From Pararhodobacter aggregans (GTDB lineage Bacteria; Pseudomonadota; Alphaproteobacteria; Rhodobacterales; Rhodobacteraceae), in contig NZ_QDDR01000004.1 in the NCBI RefSeq assembly GCF_003075525.1, forward strand, positions 248,001-312,000: DNA of 64,000 nucleotides. The letters are read 5' to 3'. The notes below the pieces were generated by a model. That model saw only the letters and a program-made list of their open reading frames with translations, had not been told where the DNA came from and searched no databases. The position numbers were made by a program, and so were the translations under genes. Positions 1 to 7,587 of this stretch are shown here, piece after piece (position 1 is the first letter of the stretch; the number at the start of each line of letters is the position of its first letter).

Positions 1-435
1 TCGTTCATCTGCATCTACACAACCCACTCCAAATCGGAAAAGCGCAACAGCTTCGGCCCCGGCGATTCGATGCCGATCCTGTTCGGCGCGAATGCCATGG
101 TCATTCAGGCGTTCCTGTCGCGCCATCTGCAAAAGAAACTCTACGACGAGAACCAGGAAAAATTGGCCAAAGGCGGCCGCGGCGAGACCTTTCAGGAATT
201 TCGCGACAATCTGGCCGCCGTGCGCCAGGCCCGGGTCTGGAAGGTGGATGGCGCGATCCGTGCCGATTCCTCGGGGATCGCGGCTCCGCTGCTGGGGCTG
301 AAGGGTCAGATCCTGGGCACCTTCTCGTTTTCGGTCCCGACCGAGATCCTCACGCCCGAGATGGAAGAGACGTTGAAACTGCGCGTCCATGAGATCGGCA
401 TACGCGTCAGCGAGATGCTGGCCCGCCCGACCTGA
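1..435 (+). CDS. IclR-family transcriptional regulator, C-terminal part (cut by window start)
   Basis: The reading frame is open from base 1 and ends at a TGA at 433-435, so the N-terminal winged-helix half lies outside the window. The visible 144 residues look like the IclR effector-binding domain: the start SFICIYTTHS, a central FGANAMVIQAF stretch, the AAPLLGLKGQILGTFSFSVP segment typical of the sensor core, and a C-terminal helix ending ISEML-like. IclR proteins usually control adjacent aromatic-acid operons and respond to the aromatic substrate. It is transcribed toward the dioxygenase operon about 200 bp downstream, so it is the natural candidate regulator of that operon. The effector cannot be named from sequence. 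Family call is secure; target is inference. Confidence 0.8.
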   Translation, partial: SFICIYTTHSKSEKRNSFGPGDSMPILFGANAMVIQAFLSRHLQKKLYDENQEKLAKGGRGETFQEFRDNLAAVRQARVWKVDGAIRADSSGIAAPLLGLKGQILGTFSFSVPTEILTPEMEETLKLRVHEIGIRVSEMLARPT

Positions 436-547
436 CAGCCCTTCGCAGCCGCCGGATTGCGGGGCGCCGTCGGCAGGCGGGCGCCCCCTCGCGCATGCGG
501 CGTCCTGCCGGAAAGCTCATAAATAAATTACCGATATACGAGAATAT

Positions 548-576
548 TTGACAGGGATAATCCTGCCTGCTATCGA
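548..576 (+). promoter_or_regulatory. Candidate sigma70-type promoter of the dioxygenase operon
   Basis: TTGACA at 548-553, a 17-bp spacer and TATCGA at 571-576 lie in the locally A+T-rich gap (about 520-560) between the IclR gene and the dioxygenase gene. The -35 matches consensus, the -10 only partly. An IclR operator would be expected over or just upstream of it, but no clean palindrome was seen here. Confidence 0.4.
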
Positions 577-641
577 CGGCTGACCAGAGCCGGACCTGCC
601 CGATGGGCCGCAGGGCTCTTGCAACGGGAAGGAGAGCGAGC

Positions 642-1661
642 ATGGCCGATATCGTCGGGGTCATCACGACAGCGCATGGTCCGCAACTGCACACGACCCC
701 CGATCAATGGCTCTTGCGGCTGGCGTCCGACAAGGCGCGCAAACATCCGTTCAAGGGCGGGCTCTATACCTTTGACGAGCTGGTCGAGCTGCGCCGAGAC
801 GAAGGCCTGGCCGAGAAATCCTCGATGGAAGCCATGGTGCGCAACCACCATCTGTGCAACGCGGCGACCGAGCGTCTGGCAGAGGCCTATGACGCGATGA
901 ACGCCGATGTCGCGGTGATCTTTGGCAACGACCAGCACGAGATGTACGGCGACGACCTGATGCCGCCCTACATGGTCTATTACGGTGACAGGATCCCGCA
1001 TTTCCCGGCCACCGAAGAGGGGCGCGCCCTGCTGCCGCCGGGGATCAAGGAGGGCGAGCACGGCCACGCGCCCGACGAATACCGCGAATACGTCTGCCAG
1101 TCGGACCTGTCGCGCCACATCATCGCCGAGCTGGTCGAAGCCGAATTCGACATCACCGTCTCGCCAAAGCTGCCCAGTCACAACCCGCGCACCAACGGCG
1201 TCAGCCACGCGTTCGGCCATATCTACCGGCAGATCATGCGCGATCGGGTGATCCCCAACGTGCCGATCTACCAGAACACGTTTTTCCCGCCCAACCAGCC
1301 CACCGCGCGCCGGTCCTTCAACTTCGGCAAGGCCGTGGGGCGCGCGATCCGCAGCTGGAAAAGCGACGCGCGGGTTGTCGTCTTCGGGTCGGGCGGCATG
1401 AGCCATTTCACCATCGACGAGGAATGGGACCACCGTTTCATGCGCGCGATGCGCGAAAAAGACCGGGAATTCCTGCAATCGATCCCTCTGGCCGAGCTGC
1501 AATCGGGCACCTCCGAGATGAAGAGCTGGATCTCGGCGGCGGGCGTGATGGATGAGCTGGAAACCGAGATGCACGAGATCGCCTATGTCCCCTGCTACCG
1601 CTCGGCAGCGGGGACCGGCACCGCGCAGGGCATGTATTGGTGGGAGGTGAAGAGCGCATGA
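642..1661 (+). CDS. LigB-type extradiol (ring-opening) dioxygenase
   Basis: Class III Fe(II) extradiol dioxygenase that should open a catechol-type ring. The start ATG at 642 follows a GGGAAGGAGAG ribosome site; a frame-open ATG at 603 has none. Candidate iron ligands follow the LigB/DODA pattern: His12 in TTAHGPQL, His69/His70 in VRNHHLCN, and an acidic residue in the GSGGMSHFTIDEEWD segment near residue 245. GNDQHEMYGDD near residue 95 is a second family signature. At 339 residues it is longer than LigB (about 300) and shorter than gallate dioxygenase (about 420). No separate LigA-like alpha subunit is visible. It heads an operon with three RraA-like genes, whose family cleaves products of 4,5-type ring opening. 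Substrate (protocatechuate, gallate or another catechol acid) is undecided. Confidence 0.8.
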   Translation: MADIVGVITTAHGPQLHTTPDQWLLRLASDKARKHPFKGGLYTFDELVELRRDEGLAEKSSMEAMVRNHHLCNAATERLAEAYDAMNADVAVIFGNDQHEMYGDDLMPPYMVYYGDRIPHFPATEEGRALLPPGIKEGEHGHAPDEYREYVCQSDLSRHIIAELVEAEFDITVSPKLPSHNPRTNGVSHAFGHIYRQIMRDRVIPNVPIYQNTFFPPNQPTARRSFNFGKAVGRAIRSWKSDARVVVFGSGGMSHFTIDEEWDHRFMRAMREKDREFLQSIPLAELQSGTSEMKSWISAAGVMDELETEMHEIAYVPCYRSAAGTGTAQGMYWWEVKSA

Positions 1662-2317
1662 ACTCACCTCTCGACAGACTGGCGCGTCTGGACACCTGTG
1701 CGGTGTCGGATGCCAAGGATTCCCTGGGGCTGAGCGCGGCGGTCAGCGGCATGGGCCGGGCCTCGGGTCAGGGTGTGCTGGCCGGGCGGGTCAAGACCGT
1801 GCAGCTTGCCGCGGGCAAGCCCGCTCCCGATGCGCCCAAGGTCCATCTGGGCGCCCGCGCCATCGCCGCCGCGACGGCAGAGACGGTGATCGTCGTCGCC
1901 CATCCGGGCATTGACGCCGGGGGCTGGGGCGGGGTTCTGTCCACCGGCGCGCAGCTGGCGGGGGTGCGCGGTGTCATCATCGACGGGCCGACGCGCGACG
2001 TGGATGAGGCGAAGGGCCTCGGATTTGCGATCTTCTCGCGCACGACCACCGCCCGCACGGCACGCGGTCGGGTGTATGAGGTCTCGACCGGCGAACCCGT
2101 CGTGATCGGCGCCGAGCCGGTGGCGGACGGGGATTACGTGATCGCCGACGGCTCGGGCGTGGTGTTCATCCGTCAGGCCGATATCAGCCGCGTTCTGGAC
2201 GCCGCCGAAAGGATCGCCGCGCGGGAGGCGGCCATGGTCGCGGCCCTGCGCGCGGGCGAGCCGATCACGCAGGTGATGGGCGCAACCTATGAAACCATGC
2301 TGGAGGCCAAGCCGTGA
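1658..2317 (+). CDS. RraA/LigK-family aldolase-fold protein, copy 1
   Basis: A 219-residue protein of the RraA-like fold (4-hydroxy-4-methyl-2-oxoglutarate / 4-carboxy-4-hydroxy-2-oxoadipate aldolases and related proteins). The ATG overlaps the dioxygenase stop by four bases (ATGA), indicating translational coupling. The family's substrate-binding loop is recognisable as VIIDGPTRDVDEAKGLGF, with the conserved Arg-Asp, followed by ISRTT-like and GDYVIADGSGVVFI segments. It is one of three consecutive paralogues that differ clearly from each other, so they are not a recent duplication. Of the three it is less like LigK than the third copy. It may act on a different 2-oxo acid or form mixed oligomers; neither can be decided by reading. 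Confidence 0.75.
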   Translation: MNSPLDRLARLDTCAVSDAKDSLGLSAAVSGMGRASGQGVLAGRVKTVQLAAGKPAPDAPKVHLGARAIAAATAETVIVVAHPGIDAGGWGGVLSTGAQLAGVRGVIIDGPTRDVDEAKGLGFAIFSRTTTARTARGRVYEVSTGEPVVIGAEPVADGDYVIADGSGVVFIRQADISRVLDAAERIAAREAAMVAALRAGEPITQVMGATYETMLEAKP

Positions 2318-2976
2318 GCGATGCCAATGTGACGCGCGCCGCGACGCTGGATTGCGCGACCCTGTCGGATGCGATGGACAAGCTGGGGATCGAGGGCGTC
2401 TGCCGGGGCATCAAACCGCGCGACCCGGCGTTTCGCATGGCCGGGCGGGCGTATACGGTGCTCTACGGTCCCGTCGATGCGGCCAATCCCGGCACCGTCG
2501 GCGATTATGTCGATGACATGCAGCCGGGCCAGATCGCCGTCCTCGATAACGGCGGGCGCGAGGATTGCACGGTCTGGGGCGATATCCTGACGCAGTTCGC
2601 CCATACGCGCGGTCTGGCGGGCACGGTGATCGACGGCCCTTGTCGCGATGTCCATCTGTGCCTTGAACTGGGCTACCCGGTGTTTTCCCGCAGCTATTCG
2701 ATGAAGACCGGCAAGGACCGCGTGCAGGTGGATGCGGTGCAGGTGCCCGTCACCATCGGCGATGCCCGCGTTTGTCCGGGCGACATTCTGGTGGGCGGCG
2801 CGGATGGTGTCGTGGTACTGCCACGGTCGCACGAGGACCGCATCCTCGACGAAGCCGAGCGAATACAGGCGGCCGAGGATGCGATCCGCGCCCTCGTCGC
2901 CCAAGGGCAGTCGATCACCCAGGCGCGCCAGCGGATGAACTACCACTCGCTGCAATCGCGCACGGACAAGGGCTGA
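2314..2976 (+). CDS. RraA/LigK-family aldolase-fold protein, copy 2
   Basis: A 220-residue RraA-like protein that starts with GTG and overlaps the previous stop by four bases (GTGA). The conserved loop reads VIDGPCRDVHLCLELGYPVFSR, with the Arg-Asp pair, and GDILVGGADGVVVLPRS follows, as in family members. The N-terminal TLSDAMDKLGIEGVCRGIKP is the usual RraA start helix. It lies in the middle of the three-paralogue run in the dioxygenase operon. A role in retro-aldol cleavage or decarboxylation of a hydroxy-oxo acid is expected from family membership. Specificity is unknown. Confidence 0.75.
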   Translation: MSDANVTRAATLDCATLSDAMDKLGIEGVCRGIKPRDPAFRMAGRAYTVLYGPVDAANPGTVGDYVDDMQPGQIAVLDNGGREDCTVWGDILTQFAHTRGLAGTVIDGPCRDVHLCLELGYPVFSRSYSMKTGKDRVQVDAVQVPVTIGDARVCPGDILVGGADGVVVLPRSHEDRILDEAERIQAAEDAIRALVAQGQSITQARQRMNYHSLQSRTDKG

Positions 2977-2979
2977 GTG

Positions 2980-3651
2980 ATGACCCATGCCATCCGCGAG
3001 ATCGAGCGCGCCGATCCGGCCCAGATTGCCGGGCTTGGCGAATGCGGCGTCGCCACGGTGCACGAGGCGATGGGGCGCCGGGGCCTCATGTCATCGAAGA
3101 TGCGGCCGATCCAGCCGGATCAGGCCATCGCAGGCAGTGCGATCACCGTCTCCGCCGCGCCAGGCGACAACTGGATGATCCATGTCGCGCTCGAACTGGC
3201 GCAGCCGGGCGATGTGCTGGTCGTCGCGCCCTTCTCGCCTTCGGACGCCGGTTACTTCGGCGACCTGCTGGCGGAATCAGCGCAGGCGCGGGGCATCGCC
3301 GGGCTGGTCATCGACGCCGGCGTGCGCGATCTGCGCGACCTCAAACAGATGCGGTTCCCGGTCTGGTCGACGGCCATCAGCGCCTGGGGAACGGTCAAGG
3401 AAACACCGGGTTGGGTCAATGTACCGGTGCAATGCGCGGGCGCGATTGTCAGGCCGGGCGACGTGGTTGTCGCCGACGACGACGGCGTGGCAATCGTCCC
3501 GCGCGACGAGGCGGCCGAGGTGCTTGCCAAGGCACGGGCCCGCATCGCCGATGAAGCAGAGAAGCGCCGCGCATTGCGCGAGGGGGTGCTGAGCATGGAC
3601 CTCTACAATCTTCGGCCAGGGTTGGTGGCCAAGGGGTTTACCTACCGCTGA
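2980..3651 (+). CDS. ligK: 4-carboxy-4-hydroxy-2-oxoadipate aldolase-like (LigK/GalC type), RraA copy 3
   Basis: Most LigK-like of the three paralogues: it has [21 protein letters not shown] near residue 65, the [12 protein letters not shown] loop, [16 protein letters not shown], and a C-terminal tail [14 protein letters not shown] that resembles the LigK end. LigK/GalC cleaves 4-carboxy-4-hydroxy-2-oxoadipate to pyruvate plus oxaloacetate in the protocatechuate 4,5-cleavage and gallate pathways. A GTG three bases upstream (2977), directly after the previous stop, is an alternative start; ATG 2980 is preferred because of the AAGGG ribosome site. The hydratase that makes its substrate (LigJ) lies 4 kb downstream, which supports the assignment. 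Gene symbol is by family similarity only. Confidence 0.65.
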   Translation: MTHAIREIERADPAQIAGLGECGVATVHEAMGRRGLMSSKMRPIQPDQAIAGSAITVSAAPGDNWMIHVALELAQPGDVLVVAPFSPSDAGYFGDLLAESAQARGIAGLVIDAGVRDLRDLKQMRFPVWSTAISAWGTVKETPGWVNVPVQCAGAIVRPGDVVVADDDGVAIVPRDEAAEVLAKARARIADEAEKRRALREGVLSMDLYNLRPGLVAKGFTYR

Positions 3652-3744
3652 GCCTGGCGCAGCCAGGACGATCCATTCGAGGCGTATGTCCCGGGCCATG
3701 ACAGCAAGAAGACCTGTCGCCCCGGGACCGAGGAAGGGGAGCCA

Positions 3745-5001
3745 ATGAGGCCCACACAATTGGACAAGGCCCGCATCCGCGAGCTGGAAGAGATCGGCAC
3801 CCGCTCGGATACGCGCGACGTGCTCGCCCGGGCGACGATGCAGGCCAAGCGCGACTACGACGATTACTTCGTCGTCGATATCGACGCCCATGTCTCGGAG
3901 GATCACTTCTGGGGCGAGGTGATCGAGCTGATCGACAACGAATATCTGCGCGATCTGGGGCAGAGCCAGCTGCGCAGCTTCGCCGGCAACAACGCGCTGC
4001 TCAACATCGTGCCGGGATTGAGCCACCAGAGCGTCGGCGGGCGCATCACCCATCAGGGACGGCGCGAGCCCGACGTCCCGCAGGGCGAGCATCCCTTTGT
4101 CGTCGCCGCGCAACGCAGCATGGATGCGATGGGGCTGGATTATCAGATCGTCTTTCCCAGCGCGATGCTGCTCTTGGGCATGCACCCCCAGGACGAGGTC
4201 GAAGTCGCCCTCGCCCGGGCGTTCAACCGCTGGACGGTCGAGCGCATTCTGCCGATGGACGAGCGGCTCAAGGCCTTTGTCTATCTGCCCTTCAACACCC
4301 CCGAAGCCTGCGAGGCGTTGGTGGCGCAATACGCCGACGCCAAGGATGTGATCGGCTTTACCGTCTGCTCGACCCGCAACAATGCGATCCACGCCGATTG
4401 CTACGCCCGGCTCTATGCCATGATCGAGGAAAGCGGCAAGCCGCTGGCCTTTCACTCGGGCTATCACTGGGGCGATCCGTCTTTCGCGCAGCTCAACCGC
4501 TTTGCCACGATGCATGCGCTGTCCTTCACGCATTACAACCAGATTCACGTGTCGAACTGGCTCTTCAACGCGATGCCGGAACGCTTCCCCAAGTTGAAAA
4601 TGCTGTGGGTGGAAAGCGGGCTGGCCTGGATCCCCTTCCTGATGCAGCGACTGGACCACGAGGTGCTGATGCGGCCCAGCGAGGCACCGGGAATGAAGCG
4701 GCTGCCCAGCGAATACATGGCCGAGATGTGGTACACCAGCCAGCCGATGGAACGCACCAACATGGAATTGCTGGAAGCGACCATGAAGGTGATGAAGGCG
4801 GAGACGCAGCTCTTGTATTCCTCGGACTGGCCGCATTGGGACTGGGATGCGCCCTCGGTCATCACGACGCTGCCGTTCCTGTCGGATCAGGCCAAGCGCA
4901 ACATTCTGGGCCTGAACGCGGCACGGCTGTTCAATCTGGACATCAAACCCAAGAAACCGCGTGCCGATGCGGTTCTGGCCACGCGACCGGGGAGATCGTG
5001 A
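3745..5001 (+). CDS. Amidohydrolase-2 family metal-dependent hydrolase or decarboxylase
   Basis: A 418-residue TIM-barrel enzyme of the ACMSD/amidohydrolase-2 family. Metal-site signatures are VDIDAHVSEDHFW near residue 47 (Asp-x-His), AFHSGYHWG near residue 237, and SSDWPHWDWDAP near residue 355 (catalytic Asp). It has a GAGGAAGGGGAG ribosome site before ATG 3745. Family members hydrolyse lactones or non-oxidatively decarboxylate aromatic acids; it is much longer than LigI (about 295 residues) and does not resemble it, so a pyrone hydrolase role is not claimed. It is followed one base later by the 104-aa gene and then the Rieske ferredoxin, suggesting a three-gene functional unit. Confidence 0.7.
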   Translation: MRPTQLDKARIRELEEIGTRSDTRDVLARATMQAKRDYDDYFVVDIDAHVSEDHFWGEVIELIDNEYLRDLGQSQLRSFAGNNALLNIVPGLSHQSVGGRITHQGRREPDVPQGEHPFVVAAQRSMDAMGLDYQIVFPSAMLLLGMHPQDEVEVALARAFNRWTVERILPMDERLKAFVYLPFNTPEACEALVAQYADAKDVIGFTVCSTRNNAIHADCYARLYAMIEESGKPLAFHSGYHWGDPSFAQLNRFATMHALSFTHYNQIHVSNWLFNAMPERFPKLKMLWVESGLAWIPFLMQRLDHEVLMRPSEAPGMKRLPSEYMAEMWYTSQPMERTNMELLEATMKVMKAETQLLYSSDWPHWDWDAPSVITTLPFLSDQAKRNILGLNAARLFNLDIKPKKPRADAVLATRPGRS

Positions 5002-5002
5002 C

Positions 5003-5317
5003 ATGAGCGAGACCATCGAAACCACGCAGGACGATCTGCCGCGGCTGAGGGCGCTGATCGGCGAACTGACGGACGTGACCGACCGGATCTGCGCCACCCG
5101 GCAATCGGGGCGGCTGGACGAAGAGGCGTTGTCGGATCTGGTCGCCGCGGCGGCCCGGCTGTTTTCCGACCGGATGGACCGCGATCCGGGCACCACACTT
5201 GCGGTGCCGCCGGACCGGCTGAACGCGACGCAGAGCGTGGTCCTCATCAAGGCCTTGATGGAGGTCACCGACATCAACCTCTTTGATCTGGCGATCTGGT
5301 ATCGGAGGGTGGGATGA
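5003..5317 (+). CDS. Unknown 104-aa acidic protein
   Basis: Small protein starting ATG 5003, one base after the amidohydrolase stop, and overlapping the ferredoxin start by four bases (ATGA). No domain was recognised. It is acidic in the N-terminal half, mostly helical in appearance, with no signal peptide, membrane segment or cysteine pair; one Cys lies near residue 32. The C-terminal NATQSVVLIKALMEVTDINLFDLAIW segment is the most distinctive part. It is not LigA (the alpha subunit of protocatechuate 4,5-dioxygenase) by any visible similarity. Being sandwiched and translationally coupled between an amidohydrolase and a Rieske ferredoxin suggests a subunit or accessory role with one of them. 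Confidence 0.65.
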   Translation: MSETIETTQDDLPRLRALIGELTDVTDRICATRQSGRLDEEALSDLVAAAARLFSDRMDRDPGTTLAVPPDRLNATQSVVLIKALMEVTDINLFDLAIWYRRVG

Positions 5318-5706
5318 CCAAGGCCAACACACCGCCACGTCAGGTCTCCATCGGCACCTATGAGGGCCTGCGCACGAAAGAGCGCGTGGTGCTGGATATC
5401 GACGGGCAGTCGGTCGGTGTCTACTTCCTCGGCGACGAGATCCGCGCCTGGCACAACACCTGCCCGCATTCGGGCGGCCCTGTCTGCCAGGGAAAGACCG
5501 TCGCCCGCACGCTGCAGGCCGTTGACGCGGCCACGGGCAAGAGCCCCGGCCTGACACTGGATCGCAGCAGCCGGATGATCGTCTGCCCCTGGCACGGTTT
5601 CGAGTTCGATCTGCTGACCGGAATCCACGCCGTCGATACCAAGACCCGCCTTCGGCCGGTGCCAGTCGCTGTGGTCGATGGCGATGTGGTCCTGACCCTG
5701 GGCTGA
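5314..5706 (+). CDS. Rieske [2Fe-2S] ferredoxin
   Basis: A 130-residue single-domain Rieske protein. Cluster ligands are Cys50-x-His52 in CPHSGGPVC and Cys91-x2-His94 in CPWHGFEFD. The spacing between the two boxes (about 38 residues) is longer than the usual 17-20 because of an insertion around VDAATGKSPGLTLDRSS. Such ferredoxins normally feed electrons to a Rieske oxygenase or a related iron enzyme, but no oxygenase alpha subunit is in this operon. The only one in the window is 19 kb away and has its own reductase. One family role that would fit is keeping the extradiol dioxygenase iron reduced, as XylT-type ferredoxins do, though those are plant-type rather than Rieske. Confidence 0.85.
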   Translation: MTKANTPPRQVSIGTYEGLRTKERVVLDIDGQSVGVYFLGDEIRAWHNTCPHSGGPVCQGKTVARTLQAVDAATGKSPGLTLDRSSRMIVCPWHGFEFDLLTGIHAVDTKTRLRPVPVAVVDGDVVLTLG

Positions 5707-5728
5707 CCCCCTCGCAACGACCGAGCGC

Positions 5729-5754
5729 CCCCTGATCCGGCGTTGGAACAGGGG
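5729..5754 (+). terminator. Possible hairpin after the ferredoxin gene
   Basis: CCCCTG at 5729-5734 pairs with CAGGGG at 5749-5754 and the stem extends inward with one mismatch (ATCC against GGAA). There is no clear T tract, so termination at the end of the first operon is only possible. Confidence 0.3.
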
Positions 5755-5794
5755 TCTTGCGTCGTGGGCGGGTGGTGCGGAACGCCAAAAGGTA

Positions 5795-5830
5795 TGCAAG
5801 AAAATTTCTCACTATAAGAAAATTCTTGCA
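5795..5830 (+). promoter_or_regulatory. Inverted repeat, candidate operator upstream of the flavin hydroxylase
   Basis: A 36-bp dyad with perfect outer arms TGCAAGAA (5795-5802) and TTCTTGCA (5823-5830). The interior is A+T-rich and partly symmetrical. It lies 55 bp upstream of the hydroxylase start in an otherwise G+C-rich genome. Size and position suit an IclR-type or similar operator that also overlaps a promoter. The binding protein is not known; the IclR regulator at the window start is the nearest candidate. Confidence 0.5.
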
Positions 5831-5885
5831 ATCAATTCGCCGCTCCTTAACCTGTCAATCATTGGCCCCGGGCCGGAGGAATCAC

Positions 5886-7520
5886 ATGAAAGCCGATGTC
5901 TTGATCGTCGGGGCCGGCCCTGTCGGACTCAGCCTTGCCCTTGAGCTTGCGTATCAGGGCGTCCGCTCGGTGGTGGTTGAACGGCGGCCCCGGGGCGGCT
6001 TTGTGACGGTGCGCTGCAACCACATTGCCTCGCGCTCGATGGAGTTCTTCCGCCGCCATGGCCTGGCCGATACCGTGCGCCAAGCGGGCCTGCCGGAGGA
6101 TTATCCGCAGGATGTCTCCTACCGCACGACGACCACGGGCCAGGAATTGTCGCGGATCAGGATTGCCGCCCGGGGCGACCGCAAGACCGAGCGCGACACC
6201 GGCGTGGATTCCCGATGGGCGACCGCCGAACCCCCGCACCGGATGAACCAGATCTACCTCGAGCCGCTGATGATCGACGCGGCGATGCAGCGCCCCGAGG
6301 TCACGCTGCTTTTCGAGCATGAGATGCTCGACTTCAGCCAGGATGACAGCACTGTCAGCGCCCGGATCAAACCCGCGACAGGGGCCGAGTTCACCGTGCA
6401 GGCCCAGTATCTGGCCGGATGCGACGGCGGCGGCTCGCAGGTGCGCAAGGCGATCGGCGCGCGGCTCGAAGGCGACGCGGTGCTGCAAAGGGTGCAATCG
6501 ACCTATCTGCGCGCCCCTGGCCTGATCGAAGCGATGCAGGTTCCGCCCTGCTGGTGCATGTTCTCGCTCAACCCGCGGCGCAGCGGCAATATCTACGCCA
6601 TCGACGGCAAGGAGCTGTGGCTGGTCCATAACTACCTGCGCGACTCCGAGCCCGATTTCGCCGCGGTCGACCGGGATCACTGCATCCGCGAAATCTTTGG
6701 CGTCGGGCCGGAGTTCGCGTATGAGATCCTCAACATCGAAGATTGGTTCGGCCGCCGCCTTGTCACCGACAAGATGCGCGACCGCCGGGTGTTTCTGGCC
6801 GGCGATTCCGCCCATCTCTGGGTGCCGTACGCAGGCTATGGCATGAATGCCGGAATCGCCGATGCCTTCGACCTGGGCTGGATTCTGGGCGCAGTCATCC
6901 AGGGCTGGGGCGGTCCACGGCTGCTGGATGCCTATGTCGCCGAGCGGGGCGCGATCACCGAACAGGTGAGCCGCTTCGCAATGGACCATTGCATCAAGCT
7001 GGCGGCGATGCGCAGTGCCGTGCCCGCTGAACTGGAGGATCCGACGCCCGAGGGCGAGGCCGCGCGCGGGCGCATGGGGCACGAAACCTATGCGCTGAAC
7101 GTCCAGCAATATTGCGCGGAGGGGCTGAACTACGGGTATTTCTACGATGCCTCGCCGGTGATCCTGCCCGATGGCGCGCAGCCGCCGGTCTATTCGATGG
7201 CCGACTACACACCCTCGACGGTACCTGGCTGCCGGGTGCCGCATTTCTTCCTGCCGGACGGGCGCTCGCTCTACGATACCTTCGGCAAGGGCTACACGCT
7301 GCTGCGGCAAGACCCGGCGCAGGACGTTTCGGCCTTTACCGCCACCGCCGCCGCCTTCGGGATGCCGCTTGGCGTGGTCGACATCACCCCCGATGCAGCA
7401 ACGGCTGCGCTCTATGACGCTCCCTTGATCCTGGTGCGCCCCGACCAGCATGTGGCCTGGCGCGGCGATGCCGCGCAGGGGGATGCGGCGTCAATCCTGA
7501 ACAGGGTCAGGGGCGCATGA
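5886..7520 (+). CDS. FAD-dependent aromatic hydroxylase (MhpA/PheA-type)
   Basis: A 544-residue group A flavoprotein monooxygenase. It has the N-terminal FAD motif VLIVGAGPVGLSLALELA, the DG-type motif in LAGCDGGGSQVRKAIG near residue 180, and the second FAD motif RVFLAGDSAHLWVPYAGYGMNAGIADAFDLGW near residue 305. About 150 residues follow, as in the C-terminal thioredoxin-like domain of phenol and 3-hydroxyphenylpropionate hydroxylases. ATG 5886 is chosen because GGAGGAA lies 6-8 bp upstream; the frame is open to 5757 but has no ribosome site there. It should hydroxylate a phenolic acid with NAD(P)H and O2 to give a catechol-type substrate for a ring-cleavage enzyme. The substrate cannot be inferred. 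Confidence 0.85.
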   Translation: MKADVLIVGAGPVGLSLALELAYQGVRSVVVERRPRGGFVTVRCNHIASRSMEFFRRHGLADTVRQAGLPEDYPQDVSYRTTTTGQELSRIRIAARGDRKTERDTGVDSRWATAEPPHRMNQIYLEPLMIDAAMQRPEVTLLFEHEMLDFSQDDSTVSARIKPATGAEFTVQAQYLAGCDGGGSQVRKAIGARLEGDAVLQRVQSTYLRAPGLIEAMQVPPCWCMFSLNPRRSGNIYAIDGKELWLVHNYLRDSEPDFAAVDRDHCIREIFGVGPEFAYEILNIEDWFGRRLVTDKMRDRRVFLAGDSAHLWVPYAGYGMNAGIADAFDLGWILGAVIQGWGGPRLLDAYVAERGAITEQVSRFAMDHCIKLAAMRSAVPAELEDPTPEGEAARGRMGHETYALNVQQYCAEGLNYGYFYDASPVILPDGAQPPVYSMADYTPSTVPGCRVPHFFLPDGRSLYDTFGKGYTLLRQDPAQDVSAFTATAAAFGMPLGVVDITPDAATAALYDAPLILVRPDQHVAWRGDAAQGDAASILNRVRGA

Positions 7521-7587
7521 TGCCGGGCCGCCGTCGGACAAGCACCAATCAGCCAGAGATCAAGGGCCCGCGGGGAGGAAACGCGCG

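Noticed and set aside
3745-5001. LigI (2-pyrone-4,6-dicarboxylate hydrolase)
   Set aside because: Too long by about 120 residues and motif context differs.
5003-5317. LigA-type alpha subunit of protocatechuate 4,5-dioxygenase
   Set aside because: Length is near but the sequence lacks any LigA signature, and it is far from the dioxygenase gene.
3277-5799. An 840-codon open frame on the minus strand
   Set aside because: It mirrors the RraA, amidohydrolase and ferredoxin genes, has low-complexity composition and no start signals.
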